DNA of 64,000 nt from Alligator mississippiensis (Eukaryota; Chordata; Crocodylia; Alligatoridae): NCBI RefSeq assembly GCF_030867095.1, contig NC_081835.1, positions 47,909,892 through 47,973,891 on the forward strand. Reading direction: 5' to 3'. A program made the position numbers and the translations under genes. Shown in pieces: positions 20,396 to 32,811 of the stretch. The notes beneath the pieces were generated by a model, which ran no database searches, was not told the DNA's origin, and saw only the letters and a list, made by a program, of their open reading frames with translations. Each line of letters begins with the position of its first letter. Within the stretch, counting starts at the first letter, position 1.

Positions 20396-22264
20396 GTCTC
20401 TTTTCAATATAAATATGACTTGGGTCTTTCTAGTCTGATACTTGCTTGTAGTCATATACAACATCTTCTATGTACAGCTGATGAAATCCAGGCTTGTCAG
20501 TCATGTGTGAGATGCAATACTTGCCCTGGTGTCTTCTGTATCTCATTGCTTCTGTTAATCAGGGAAATTTACATCAAAACTTGAATGGGATGATTCAGTT
20601 AGGGATGATCCTGCCTTAAGCAGGGGGCTGACTTCATGAGGTCCCCTTCAGACCTGCTTTCCTGATTCTGACCTGCTGTTTAGTACTTCCATGTCACATC
20701 ATTTATCAAAGTCATCCCTTGACGTCTGCCTTTCCATAGCAAATCACTGTGTCAAACCTAGAAAATCACAATGGGCAAGGCAACTTTGGGGGCACTTTAG
20801 GCAGCAGATGCTCTGGGCTCTTGCTACTAAACATAGAAATTAGCAGGAGCGAAAAATTGGTGAGGATTATTTGTAAGTGTTACCTAATGGCTTTTTAGAG
20901 GAGGTGTGTCTATACTGCAGTGTGGAAGAGTGATTGCAGCATATGTCAACCTACCGAGTCTAGCTGCAACCTTGTTAGCTCGGGTCCTGTTATCTGTGTA
21001 GTCACAAGAGCACAGGCTCCAGCCAAGTACAGACCTGAAGTCTAGGGCAAACTTGCGCAGTCCACATAATCCTGTGCTGCCAGGGCTGCTCTGCTATTGT
21101 GTCGCAACTACAATCAGCTCCCAGTTGTAATATAGACATACCAACCCTTAATTTACCAGTGGGTTGTTAGCTCCTGGATAACTTTCTATGTAGAAATACT
21201 TCATGAAATAGCAATTTGTGAAGAGGGGGCAAGAAATTATCCCTTTGATAATATAAAACCAACCTTCTTGGGGAAAAAAAACACTAGTAACTAGTGAACA
21301 AGATCATATTTAATATCAACTGAACAGCAGACTGCCAACATTGGTGCCCTCATATTTTGTAGTGGATGAATACTGATCTCTGCTCATCTGGCTAGAAAAC
21401 TACTCTACTTTCCATTTGATTTTGTCTCTCTGTGGCGTATAGATAAAAGAGCTGAATTCTGCCCCGGTTCACACCTTATGGAAACCCGTTCGGTTGGTCC
21501 ATTTAAGTCCATAGATAGCCTGACCTGAGATCTTGAGGTGTTCAGTCAAGATCTTTCAGTCAGTCTGTGCTAACGGCTACGAAAAACAAATGTACCCAGT
21601 GTGGATCTGTTGGGAGCCATCTGAACTAATGGGTTGTTGCTGATACTGTGCACGCTGTACTGAGAGCTGGTGCCAAAGGAATGCACTACTACAAAATATT
21701 CTGTAAAATGTCTCTTTTTATATTGTGTGAATTCTGTACTTTACGGAGACCTCTGCTTTGGTGTGGGCCTTTAGAACAATGTCAACCTGGAGAGACCTCT
21801 TGATTCACTGTTTTTTATCTAGTCTCTTAATATATTAGTTTAGTTACAGTGTGAACTGCATAAACTAGTCTGTTAATTTCAGACTGCAGTAGGCAATAAG
21901 GGATTGTATTTTTTTTACTGCTTGAAGACAGAAGTAAAGGGAAAAGACCTTTGGACACAGAATTGCCCTATGTACTACATAAAGAAGGAATATAGAGTGA
22001 GCATCAAAGTCGAACCTCTTCAACTACCTGGTGTTATTGATCTTGTGTTAATGGTGATGAGTGTCAGTAGTGAGGGCACTAAATTTAAAAATTTCTTGGA
22101 AGAATCAACAATACAGTGGAGCCAGGAGCAGGCTAATGCAGATCCATGGTGGGCATTGGTTTAATTTCTGATGGCAAGAACACCACAGTGGTGAGATATG
22201 ATGCGACTTGGAGTTGTTTGATCCTTGCCTTTAGAATCAGGCTTTTTATAACTACTGTTCTTGT

Positions 22265-22270
22265 ATTAAA
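22265..22270 (+). terminator. Candidate poly(A) signal for the Neverland gene
   Basis: ATTAAA is followed within 40 bases by GU-rich sequence (GCGTCTGTGATGTC). It is 2.2 kb past the stop codon. Nothing here proves its use, and other AT-rich hexamers exist in between. Confidence 0.3.
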
Positions 22271-22475
22271 GTCTTTTTAAATCTGCTAAGCGTCTGTGAT
22301 GTCATTCTCCACAGTTTTGTGGGAAGAACCTGCAGAACTTTTTTATCATGGTCCTGAGCTGAACTTTATACCTGGCTTCCTTGCAGGGAAGGAAATAACT
22401 TTCTGCGTGGTTTGCGATAATCTTTTCTTGTCCCACAGCCATTCATTAAAAGATGGACAGCATTATGGAATGACT

Positions 22476-22499
22476 GGAAAGGAAGGAAGGAAGGAAGGA
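22476..22499. repeat. (GGAA)n microsatellite
   Basis: Six adjacent GGAA-type units are directly visible. Confidence 0.85.
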
Positions 22500-23787
22500 G
22501 GCAATGGTCTGAAAACCCATTCCTACCTCTATAAACTTCACTAAAACCTTTCCCCTAGTTAGGGTTTGTGCAAACAGCAGGTTTTAACCATGTTTCTCTA
22601 TAGTCCTTGCCACATGCTTATGTAAATGTGCCTTGGGTTCTGATTCCTGATCCCAGAGCTAGCCAAAGCCCTGGAAGAGTTTTGAGATTCTTCCAGAAGC
22701 AATGACACATTTGCCACTTTTCTGTTGCAATGGCCGTAAGTACTACAAACTATCCCCAGAGGGTGGTACATACTCACTTGCTGGTGACTCCAAAGCTGTC
22801 CTGCTGTGGTTGCTAACAAAGTGCTGCTGAGCACTAAAATGGCCTATTCTGACATTTCCAAACTAAAAAGTTTAATTTTTCTTCTATTCTAGACATTTTC
22901 TGTTTTGAAATCTGTTTGTTTAAACTAGAAATGGTAAACAAGAAAGGGCAAAACGAAACACAGATATTACAAGTCATCCAAAAGACATGTTTCACTTGAT
23001 CTGATCTGGATTTTTTTCCCCATATTGGCTCATGAAAATGTATGTGGTTGACAGTCTTTCGCAGGATGGAAAAATGATATCCAGCCCAGCTCTACTCTTG
23101 AAGGTATATAAGTTTTGAAAACAGCTATTAGCAACACTAGAAGTTGTTGCAGGCAATGCGCTATCTGCAAAGAATCGGGGACCACTGTCAATGCAAGGTC
23201 CGATTCATGCAGATTGACCCAATAGCTGCCACAGCCTCTTAGAGCTCCTTTACCATCTTGGTAGGCAAATCTAAACCTGGTGGCTAACATCTCCTGTTCA
23301 GTTTGGTTTGAACAATGCTAGTATATCTACCATCTTCATTCTCTTACCTCCATGCATATTCTTTGACACTTCTTTATTTTCTAATTAAAAACCATACAGA
23401 AAATGAGTTCATCTTTTTGTATCTTTGGTCTGGACTTCCAGGCTGTACCCAGCTATTTTGAGGGCACTCCTCTCGAAATGGGGATTTAGCAAGCCTTGGT
23501 GATAAATTCAGGTAAATCTCTTTAAAGTGTTTGTTCCAGTTAATTTCTTGAATTACTTGTACCTAGAACTTCTGTTGGATTTAAACAGAATTTTTTTGGT
23601 AAATAAGACTTTTACAGGTGAGACTTTCCACTAAAGATAGACTACTGCTACCTTGTGATTCTCAGGTGTCAAGATACTTAAACGAACACTTCTAGATCTA
23701 AACCAGCAAAGGGCATCAAGCACGATCCCAGAAACATACTGGAAAAAAAGAAACACCCAGATGCTCATTTTTTTTCCTAAAGGTTGT

Positions 23788-23793
23788 TTTATT
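23788..23793 (-). terminator. Candidate distal poly(A) signal of ZNF618
   Basis: TTTATT on the + strand reads AATAAA on the - strand. It is the left-most convincing hexamer in the AT-rich tract downstream of the ZNF618 stop. Use is inferred only. Confidence 0.35.
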
Positions 23794-26651
23794 GTAAAAC
23801 CATAAATACAACACTGACATGAAAATCCTCAAGCAACGGATGCTTTCTTACAGTTACAGTTTGTCTTCTGCCTTGGCATCAACTCTGAAAAGAATGTTGC
23901 AGAAACATGTCTCTAAGATACCTCCTCCAAATAACTGAACTCTGGCCTGGAGCTCTTAGCTAGTTTGGAACTTAAGTGGAATTATTCCTTTTCTAACATG
24001 GAATATTTCCATTCAGACAGCAACAGACTTGTAAAAACAGCAACATTTAAACACTTCGATTTTTTTATAATCCTTTTCATTTGACGTCAGTCTAAGTTTC
24101 AAACAGCACTGAATTTATTGAGCTGTAAAAACAAAAACAAAAAAGGAAAAATCCTAAAAAGAAAAACTCAGAAGAACTTGAGTTGGCCTCAAGCATTCAT
24201 ATATATCAATGAAAATCAGCAACTCAACCCCGTGCAATATTGCTCTCTATTGAGTCATTCGATCCACACCAACAATACATGAGACTCCAAACAGGTTTTG
24301 TTTGTTTATTAACACAGCAAGTGTGACATTAGATAACCTTTTAAATACAGTACATGGTACAGTGCAGGGCCAGCTGCCCGCACATTTCCCCATTATGAAG
24401 ACAAAGCCAGCGGTGGCGGTTTATAAAAATATTGTGTTGCTACAAAAGTATAAATTAATGCTACCGGTATTAAGAAATATTAAACACATAAAACTTATAA
24501 GGATTAAGAAAAATATTCATTAATACCTGTAGAAAACTCTGGCCTAAAAAAGATATTTTTTGTATAATTTTTTGTATATTTTTTGTATTTTTTTTAAGAT
24601 GACATGAGATTCTTGCACTTGCAGGTAGAGAGACACACGCAGGTGCATCTATGGTATTGCCTAGAACATCTGCATCTACAGAAAGAAAGGTAAATGCACA
24701 CAAGTTACTGAGGAAAGGGACTGGGGAAGAAAAGGAGAACATTAATCATTTTCCTGATGAAACAACAAGAGAATTCAACTCCCAACAGGAGGTTTTGAGA
24801 AATTAACATACAAAATGAGGAACGGCTTCTTTTCAGACTGGCTGCAAACGAGGATTTCCTGATGGTTTTGTCAGTATGACACACTTTCTAGCTACAGCGC
24901 AGACCAGAATCCTCACAGTCTGGGTGACGTGCATTCCTCCTGCATTTGTGACCTTGGCTATTCACCTATCATGAATATTCGGTTTGTCCGTTATCAGTTT
25001 TCCTTTTAAATATTTTTAAAAAATTAAATAAAAGTCCCAACATATTTAAACGGACTCTAGAAAATACACAGCAGCCCTAGGACTGTTGCTCCTTCCAGAG
25101 TGCATCTCCTTTCTAAAGCGGAAAGGTTTTTATCCATGGATAACTTCATCAACAAGGAAAAAAAAAATAAACACCCTAACCACACACATTTCAGAGACCA
25201 CCACAAGAATCCCCAGAAGACTGGAAACAAGCACTCAAGGCTCATGAGGCTGGAAGTCTCTTTAAGGAACTTTGGTTGTGAAAAGCAAGGGTCTGACATG
25301 CCTCTACCCATCATTTCCATTGTAAAATCTTCCCATTGTTAAGGCTACGCTGCTCATCTGGGTACCAAGACATACGCTGACTCTGCTGTCAGTGACACTA
25401 AAACAATGGAAAGAAAAAAAATGCTTTCAGTCAGTGGTTGATGTTGTGCACAAACTAGACATTTATGTGACTCATTTCAGAAGCTACTCTAAAAATTTCA
25501 AACTCAGCTGCCTACAGATCATTAAACCTACAGAGGCTATTGGATACACGGTCATCTAATGTAAGCAAAACTCGTCTGTCAAGTTATAAAAACAAAGGAC
25601 TCTAATTGGTGTAGTAAAAACCCAACTAACCAGCAAAACAAAAAATTAAACAGAAACCCCGAAAACATTCAATATATAAAATTAAATTTCAGGGCACTCT
25701 CATTGGTTTACCATATCTGGCCTAGCATAAACAAGCTATTCCCATAGTTCCAAGGGGCAAAATAGGACCTGTGCCTGGTTTTATCTCTGCATTTTTTTGT
25801 TTTGATCAATAAGAAGTTTTTGCTGGGGGCTTAAGATTTCCCCTGATGTACAGACATATCCCACATACTGTATAAAAGGGTACTTTTGCTATAGGACACA
25901 TTTTTTAAAAGCACCTATTAAGCCTAGGAGCCAAAGTTCTGTTGAAAATTTTGCCTACTGATGCTCATTAGGTTTCATGCTTCTGTGAACCCTTATGTAG
26001 CTCCACTGATGCACCAAGGACTCAAACCACCGTGTAATACAGGCAATGCATAACAGAAGTGGCTACAGATTCAGTATAGCATCCTCTTGATCTCTCTTGG
26101 CTTATTACTTTTAAGAGTTAAGAAGTACCCATTTGTTGCTCCCAGAACAGTTGCCACCTCTTCCTACTGGCCAGTTCACACACTACCCATCCCAAAGCCT
26201 CTTTAACATAAATTATAATTGCAGTAGAGAAAGCCTATTTGACTATCTTATACATTAGCAAGGGCTGGGACAGTAATGTACTTAACAATGCACTCGATTG
26301 TTCCCTTCAGTCTGGTTTTAAATGATAGCTTGAGTGACTGTTCCTCAACTGAAGAGGCCTCTCTTCAGTAGGAAAAGCTTCCTGAGGTCCAGCTTAATTC
26401 TCTGTCATTCCCTTTCATTGCTTGAGTCCTAATTGCTCCATACAGACCACTTTAACTATTCCTCCACCTTTTGGGTGTTTGCTCCTCTCAAATATGACAG
26501 GACTTTTCTTCCTGCCTTGGCCATCAAACTAAACAGATCCGATTCCTTCCTCAGTACATGTTCACCCATCTAGCACTGAATATTTTCTGGCTACTTTGAC
26601 TTTCTTCTAATTTGTTGATAACTTAGTGGCATCCCAAGGAGTGTTATAGTG

Positions 26652-26730
26652 TATCATAGAATCACACAAAAGTAGGGTTAAAAGGTACCTCAGAAGGTCA
26701 TCTAGCCCAAACCCTTGCTCAGTGTGGCAT
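26652..26730 (-). mobile_element. CR1 LINE 3' scrap (antisense)
   Basis: TATCATAGAATCACACAAAAG, then AGGGTTAAAAGGTACCTC and GGTCATCTAGCCCAAACCC, is a degenerate reversed CR1 3' end under 100 bp long. Confidence 0.7.
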
Positions 26731-29357
26731 CATCCCCATCTAAGCCATTCTACACAGGTGTTCACCTAGCATATTCCAAAGAAGACTGTATGAACAACCC
26801 TCTCACTTAACTACCAGGCACAGTGCCTGTAAACATCCCTAAACCGTAACTTGCCACATGCATGGAAGGGGGATGAGGGCACTGTCAATATCCTCCAGCT
26901 ACAAGGATGTGAACTGGTTTGTTAAAATACATGTGAGACATCCAAGGAAGAGGACCATGCTCTGTGCTCCTTAGTACAAAGAAAGGCAAAAACCTCCACA
27001 GTCCATGCCAATCTGACTGTAGGGATGCCTCTTCCAACAAAAGTATTTGAAAACATTTCTTTGAACAGAAAATCCTCCAATCTACTATTATGGGTTAGCG
27101 CCCCCAAGCTGGGAGTCATCTTATGGAATGCCAAGGACACGGACACAGAACATCAAATGCTACTTATTTGAATCTGATACAGAATTATCCTAGAAAACAT
27201 TGGAGGTAAACTGCACTGGTGTAAATTACATTAGTCTGTGTGTTGTGTGCCCATAGTTTTATCCTGGGAAAGCCATTTAGTTAAGGAAAACATGCTATTA
27301 CCTGCTTCCTTTCCACCTAGGAGTAGGTTGTAGTAATAATCACAGCCTATTACACGCAGGTTCTCAAGGACTGTTGCTCAACTGTCTGCTTCGGTCCGGG
27401 TGTATTTTACATTGCTGTATGAAGTCAATGTAAATTACATTGGTGTAAATGTGTCATGTATCCAGGCCCGAAAACTCAGTGATACTCAGAAACAGCAATT
27501 TAAGCCTTGGGTAACATTTTGAGAAGTATCTAAGCTCTATTTTCAAAAGGCACTTAGGGCCCTAACACACCGAGTTGCTTCTGAAATTTTTCTCCCTTTT
27601 CTATTAAAAATATATCATAACATCATTAACTAAGTTGATCTAGTTAAACTGGTGCAAACACTAATGTAGAGGCTTAACGTAGTTTAACTCATATTTAAAT
27701 CAAAATAAGTCAATAATTTAGATACAAGCAAACCATTTCAAACAAGGATAAACTGGTTTCAGTAGAGCTACATAAGGCAGCAATTTCACTAGACTGATTT
27801 TAAATCTATTTAAACTAATGCAAGTTTTCTGCTACAATTCAGGCTTCGATAGTATCCTTCACTCTGGTCTGAGAGAGAACAGTTGCATCACAGTCACTGT
27901 TACTAACCCTCTAGGAGATAACAGCAGTGAGTGGAGCACTGTCAAATGACAACTGTGTTCTACTGCTGGAGAAATGGAGAGTAGAAACAGATAATGAAAA
28001 TGGGTATGGTCCAGCTGCTGTGTTTTATGGAAACAGAAGTCATCTAAACATTTTTTTGTTTATAAAACTGTGCCTTTATATTGTATTTTCTTAGTTCTCT
28101 TGGTCTTTGTTAATAAGGATATTTGGACATAACACAAGCAGCTCTGTTCCTTTACAGTTCATCTTGTGTTGGTGCTTGCTTCTCAGAAGATGATGTTGTG
28201 ACATCATAATAATTTCTGAAACAAACTGTGAAGGCACAAACAGGCACCTATGATGTCACTTGCAGAAAAAGCAGCAGGGACATTAATTCCTACAGAACAG
28301 CAATTCAGTTTTCACACAAATGGATTTCTAAATAATAAAGAAGGGAACAAATGAAGAAGGGGGCAGGTTCCTAATGCAAACACTGCAGATGCAAACTGTT
28401 CCATCACACAAGCTAGATGAATGAGCTCCTTAAGAACCTTCTTTCCAGTTCAAATGGGATGTAACCTGCATTGCTGTTCACACCATTATTTGGAGGCCAC
28501 ATCTCCTTCTTTCCCTACCCCTGCCTACTAAGGCCCCAGGGCAGCACCTGTTGCTGTGACACTGTAATGCTATGTACAGCACTTCATTTTCACCAAACTA
28601 AGTAAACAGCAGCAAGCAAACAGAAAATGCAGCAAATCAACAGAATTTCCTGAAATCAAGACCTCTGTAAATTATCTGCAGTCTGGGGAACATGCCACGG
28701 TCTGCGTAACCAAGTGGTGGGAGAAAGAAAAGCATCGCTATATCATTTTTGCACATAAAGCAAATCTGTGCACCACTGACCCAATTATTTCCTTAAAACT
28801 GACAAGACATGGGTAGGCTCAGTAGTGGGGCATCTTATCAGCCACTAATATCATCCTATGAGTTGTGCAGAGCACTGAGTACTTGCAAACAGAACACCTG
28901 GTAACTTTAATATGTTTTTTATTATTTATTGTTATTACTATTAATAAAAACTGCAGATTCTGCCATTCCCTAGGTAGGGAGAAGAATAGGTAGTTGCAAG
29001 TTATCTCACCAGTTTTCTGGTTTGTTGTTTTAACCTAGATGCCAGGTTGAGTTTATAAATATTTGGAGGGGTCCCTCCTAATAGACATCACTGCATGCAT
29101 GCTTTGGTTTATAGTTCATCATTAGTGTGACTAACCAAAGATGCTTTGATAATTTAATTTAGCCAAGGGGGTGAGAGGTTGATTCTGGCCCTCTCCTTTG
29201 CACCACCAAAGCTCTCAAACCATTTTTAATACTACTCCACGGATTAAGTAGATGCCCAAACTATTGCCATTCTGTCTCATTCACTATTTCAGTGCTTTAA
29301 ATCTATACTAAGTCTCCTTTGTCTAGTGCCCCACACACACAGTGCCTTTCATAGGCA

Positions 29358-29703
29358 TGTAAAAGCTGTGTTATCCGGCACCCATGGGGAATGGGGAGTG
29401 CTGGTTAATCAAATATGCCAGTTATCTGAGAAGTGTCTTTGCCTGTTCAGGCCACTGCCCCTCCCGCCGCGTCCGGTGTGCCAGATCTTTCACTCCCTGG
29501 CATCAGCGTGCTGGGGGACAGCGAGGCGGGGGCCCATGCAGGCTGCTTTGCCCCGGGCCATGGTCCAAAGTTGGTGAAGTGGGATTCGGCGAAACCAGAA
29601 GTGCCATGATCGGACTTCCAGTTTCGCTTTTGCCGTGTTCATTGGCATGCCAGTTAATAGAGCATTCCAGATAACAGAGTGCCGGATAACACAGCTTTTA
29701 CTG
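29358..29703. mobile_element. Tigger-like (Tc1/mariner) MITE
   Basis: A perfect 22-bp inverted repeat (29359-29380 and 29680-29701; core CTGTGTTATCCGGCA) bounds about 345 bp. The right terminus ends TTTTACTG followed by TA, as in Tigger-type ends (CAGTAAAA... with TA target). The interior has matching inverted tracts (GTTAATCAAATATGCC / GGCATGCCAGTTAATAG). There is no transposase, so it is a non-autonomous derivative. Confidence 0.8.
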
Positions 29704-32178
29704 TATAGGAAATGCCCCACTCTGTGTTCAAGCTGAGATGACAAATCTCTCCAGCCCCCCCCAAAATTGCAAACCCTGTCCATTACCAAATGCAGTCTTG
29801 ATTAATGCTGTGATTTGCCAAAGAATGTAAGGGAGCTGGATAGTCATCCCTCATTGAACTGAACTTGAATTTCACTGGCAGTTGGGTGTCCAGCTCTCTT
29901 CAGCTCCTCTGATAATCCCAGGCTAAAGGAGCCTGATCTAAACTGTAAAATAGTGACATTAATAGAAAGTGAACTAAAAGCCTGTCCCACGGTTTGAGTA
30001 CCAAGGTGCCCAGCCCAGTCTGCAAACATGAAGGCAGGTGCAACTTTGGGTTCTCTCTTAGGCAAAAGCTTCCCCATTCCCTCTCTGTGGCTACAAAGGA
30101 TTTCCAATTCTTTCTCATCAGAATTTCCCTTGCTGTCCCTTTTCATTTTTCTTGGTAGTCTGAATTTTTTACATTTTTCTCTTGCATTGCATGTGCAAAC
30201 AGATTTGTTATTGAAGGGCTGCTTAAAATGGCTGGGCAGGTAGTGTTCCTTTGGGAGAAAAAAACCAGCAAAAACTTTTTGTTGAAGAGGAAGAAAAAGA
30301 ATGAAGAAATCTCCACCTGCATAGACCAATGCAGGAGAAAGCACATTTCCAGATGTCTCTTGCCTTTGAGGGATCTCATTTAAATATTATTCCTGCAGCA
30401 GACAGCAATAATCCCTACCAATACTCACAGCTGCCTTTAGGAAACCACTGGTTTTCACCGCAACATCAGTGGTGGCAACCAACACAATTTTCAACTCACT
30501 TTGTTCTGCAAAAGGTGTAATGCTTCCCCAGCCTGAAAGGACAGCCTAAGAAGATGCCAGTAAACAAAGGGCTGTCCTTCAGGGTGCCTGATACTAGGAA
30601 GGGTCATTAGCTTGTGAACTCTCCCATCTCTGATCAGTATGCCCAGGGGGAGCATTCAGTACCTTTCATAATCAAAGTACCTTACAATGTGCAGTGATAC
30701 TAAGAACACAGAGACTGCAAGCAAGCATAACAACCCACATGTATTCACACAGGGTACCAGCATGCACCATTACTGAGAATGACTTAGTGGTAAAGGTCCT
30801 GGGGCTTATTTTTCAACTCTGTAACACATTTTGAGACCTTAAATTTTTGCTGCACTGAACCTGGTAGAAAGGATCTTGCTTTAATACCTATTCAAAAGAT
30901 GGCCTCTCTAAGGGGATCAACAGCCTTTGTCCCTAAGTACTGCACTGTCAGTGTACACCAAACGGCTGCTCAGGGAAGTCAACCCAAAACCTTCTTGTCC
31001 AGAACAGCTAACGTTGCTAACTAATTTGCTGCACAGTCTTTATTTGGGGCATGTAAATCCCTAAGGCTGGTCAACTGTCACCAGGGACTGCAGTTATGAA
31101 CTTTTTGCAGTGAAAGATACTACTTTAAGGAAGGAATTCATTTAGTTTTGCACTTTTGGAATCTTAAAACCCTGCAGAGAACTAAGTTTGGCACCAAAAA
31201 TCTGGATTAATCCAAGATGCACCTGATCTGTCATCCCAAATAGGTTAGGTGCAACAACATGCTTGAACCATGTGAGCAGGCACTAGACCCTTTTGATGCT
31301 GGCCTTGACTGATAGTGGAATGGCTCATGGTCCTTGTCCTTGGGCTTCTATGATAGTATAGGTGGGGAGGGGCTGCAAGTCTGAAGAGCTAGTGAATGTG
31401 AAGTTTTAAGGTTACAGGGCCTTCCTAGCCAGAATGATTCAGCAATGTAACACATAGTGTAATGCACTATAGGTATTAAAAAGACATTCATGCTACCAGA
31501 GAAAACCATTCCCCCAAAAAAAGGAAAGGAAAAGGTGTAGTTTGTATTCGAGTGGGAGCACTTACATTCAGAAGGATCTTTGAACCCACAATGCTTCTCT
31601 TCCTTCAAACGCTAGATTTATAAAACTGATGATCTTTGTTCCCCTGAAAAATCATACACCTTGGTTTGTCCTCGATCATGTGAAAGATTATTTCGAATCT
31701 GCACACAGGAAAGGCTTACAGGAATTTTAGATAGCAGAACTTCTCCAACGGTAGCTGGTGGACCACTGGTGGATCACTTGGTGGTGGTCTGTGGAGAGCT
31801 GTCTGGTCAAACGGTGCTGGCTTCTCCTTTTTCTCACCATTTAACTGTATTAAAAGTAGCTAAACAATACATTACTTCCCTAAAGTTACTTTTCCATATA
31901 AGCAATCGTTGCAGTTCCCACAGGGATGCTATTTAGTGGTGAATGGGCCACTCTGTAAATGAATTTGAGAACCCCTGTTATGCAGGACATACAGGTGAGA
32001 TAAGCTAGTTTACAGTGGGACTTCAGAAAAAAAAGTTAATGTGTAAAAAATATCTATAAAACAACAATCACAGACATTCTTTGCCATACTTACTTTCTCT
32101 CAGTTCTAACTCAAATGTAAAATCACTAGCTAAGAAGTTTAACTCAAAAACGGGAGTGGCGACTGAAAAGTAACTCTT

Positions 32179-32193
32179 GGGGGGGGGGGGGGG
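32179..32193. repeat. Poly-G run
   Basis: Fifteen consecutive G (C on the ZNF618 sense strand) are directly visible; the length may vary between reads. Confidence 0.85.
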
Positions 32194-32640
32194 AAGGGAC
32201 TTCTTGTATGAAAAGATTAAAATAATGTATTTTCTTAAAGTTTCCCATCCTGACTTCTAACACAACTTTGTGTTTGTAAAACACAGGTGCCCTGATATCA
32301 TGCAACGTATGTTAAGAAGGCTGCAAACGAATGCCCTCAAGGTGTACAGTTATTCATAGGAGCAAAGTCCAGTGCAGAACTGGTCTGTTCAACGTAGTTT
32401 GATTATCCATGGCAAGATGGCCCAGGGGACAAGAGGAAAGGTGGGGTAGAGGAGAAATAAAAGAAACTTCAAGTCACTTTAGATCTCAGCTGCCTGAAGA
32501 CTTTAGAACGTCAGCCTCCCATTGGTCTGCCCGCTTGAAAACATTAGAAAGTCTGTTAAGTCCACACGCTATCTATGGAAAGGAGCACGTTCCTGGCAGA
32601 GGGCTGTCTCTCACACGTGCTCAGCTCTCCTCTCAAACTT

Positions 32641-32692
32641 AGTTTTTATATATATTTATATTTTTATATATATATTTATATATATATAAAAA
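32641..32692. repeat. AT-rich microsatellite
   Basis: Alternating TATATTTATA units lie about 120 bp past the ZNF618 stop, within the presumed 3' UTR. Confidence 0.85.
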
Positions 32693-32811
32693 AGCACTTG
32701 GTTTCCAGGGGCATTCATAATGAGGTCCACAGTGTTTAGAACTTAAATTTTTTCTCTTTGTTTGGAACAGTGTTTTAAAGTTTTGTTTTGTTTTTTAATT
32801 AAAAGATAGTT

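Larger units (their letters stand above)
20396..23787. other. Neverland 3' flank / intergenic
   Basis: The region between the two convergent genes shows no recognisable coding sequence. It holds a candidate poly(A) signal at 22265 and a GGAA microsatellite. The transcript end of either gene could lie here. Confidence 0.5.
23788..32811 (-). other. ZNF618: Probable long 3' UTR of ZNF618
   Basis: From the ZNF618 stop codon leftwards the sequence is AT-rich, comparatively repeat-poor and free of introns or recognisable coding exons. An AATAAA on the - strand at 23788-23793 is the furthest good poly(A) candidate, with others near 24308 and 28925. The mammalian gene has, from memory, a many-kilobase 3' UTR, which would fit. 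The interval contains a CR1 scrap (26652-26730), a Tigger-like MITE (29358-29703), a poly-G run (32179-32193) and an AT microsatellite (32641-32692). The 166-codon open frame at 29844-30344 (-) resembles no protein I know. Confidence 0.5.
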
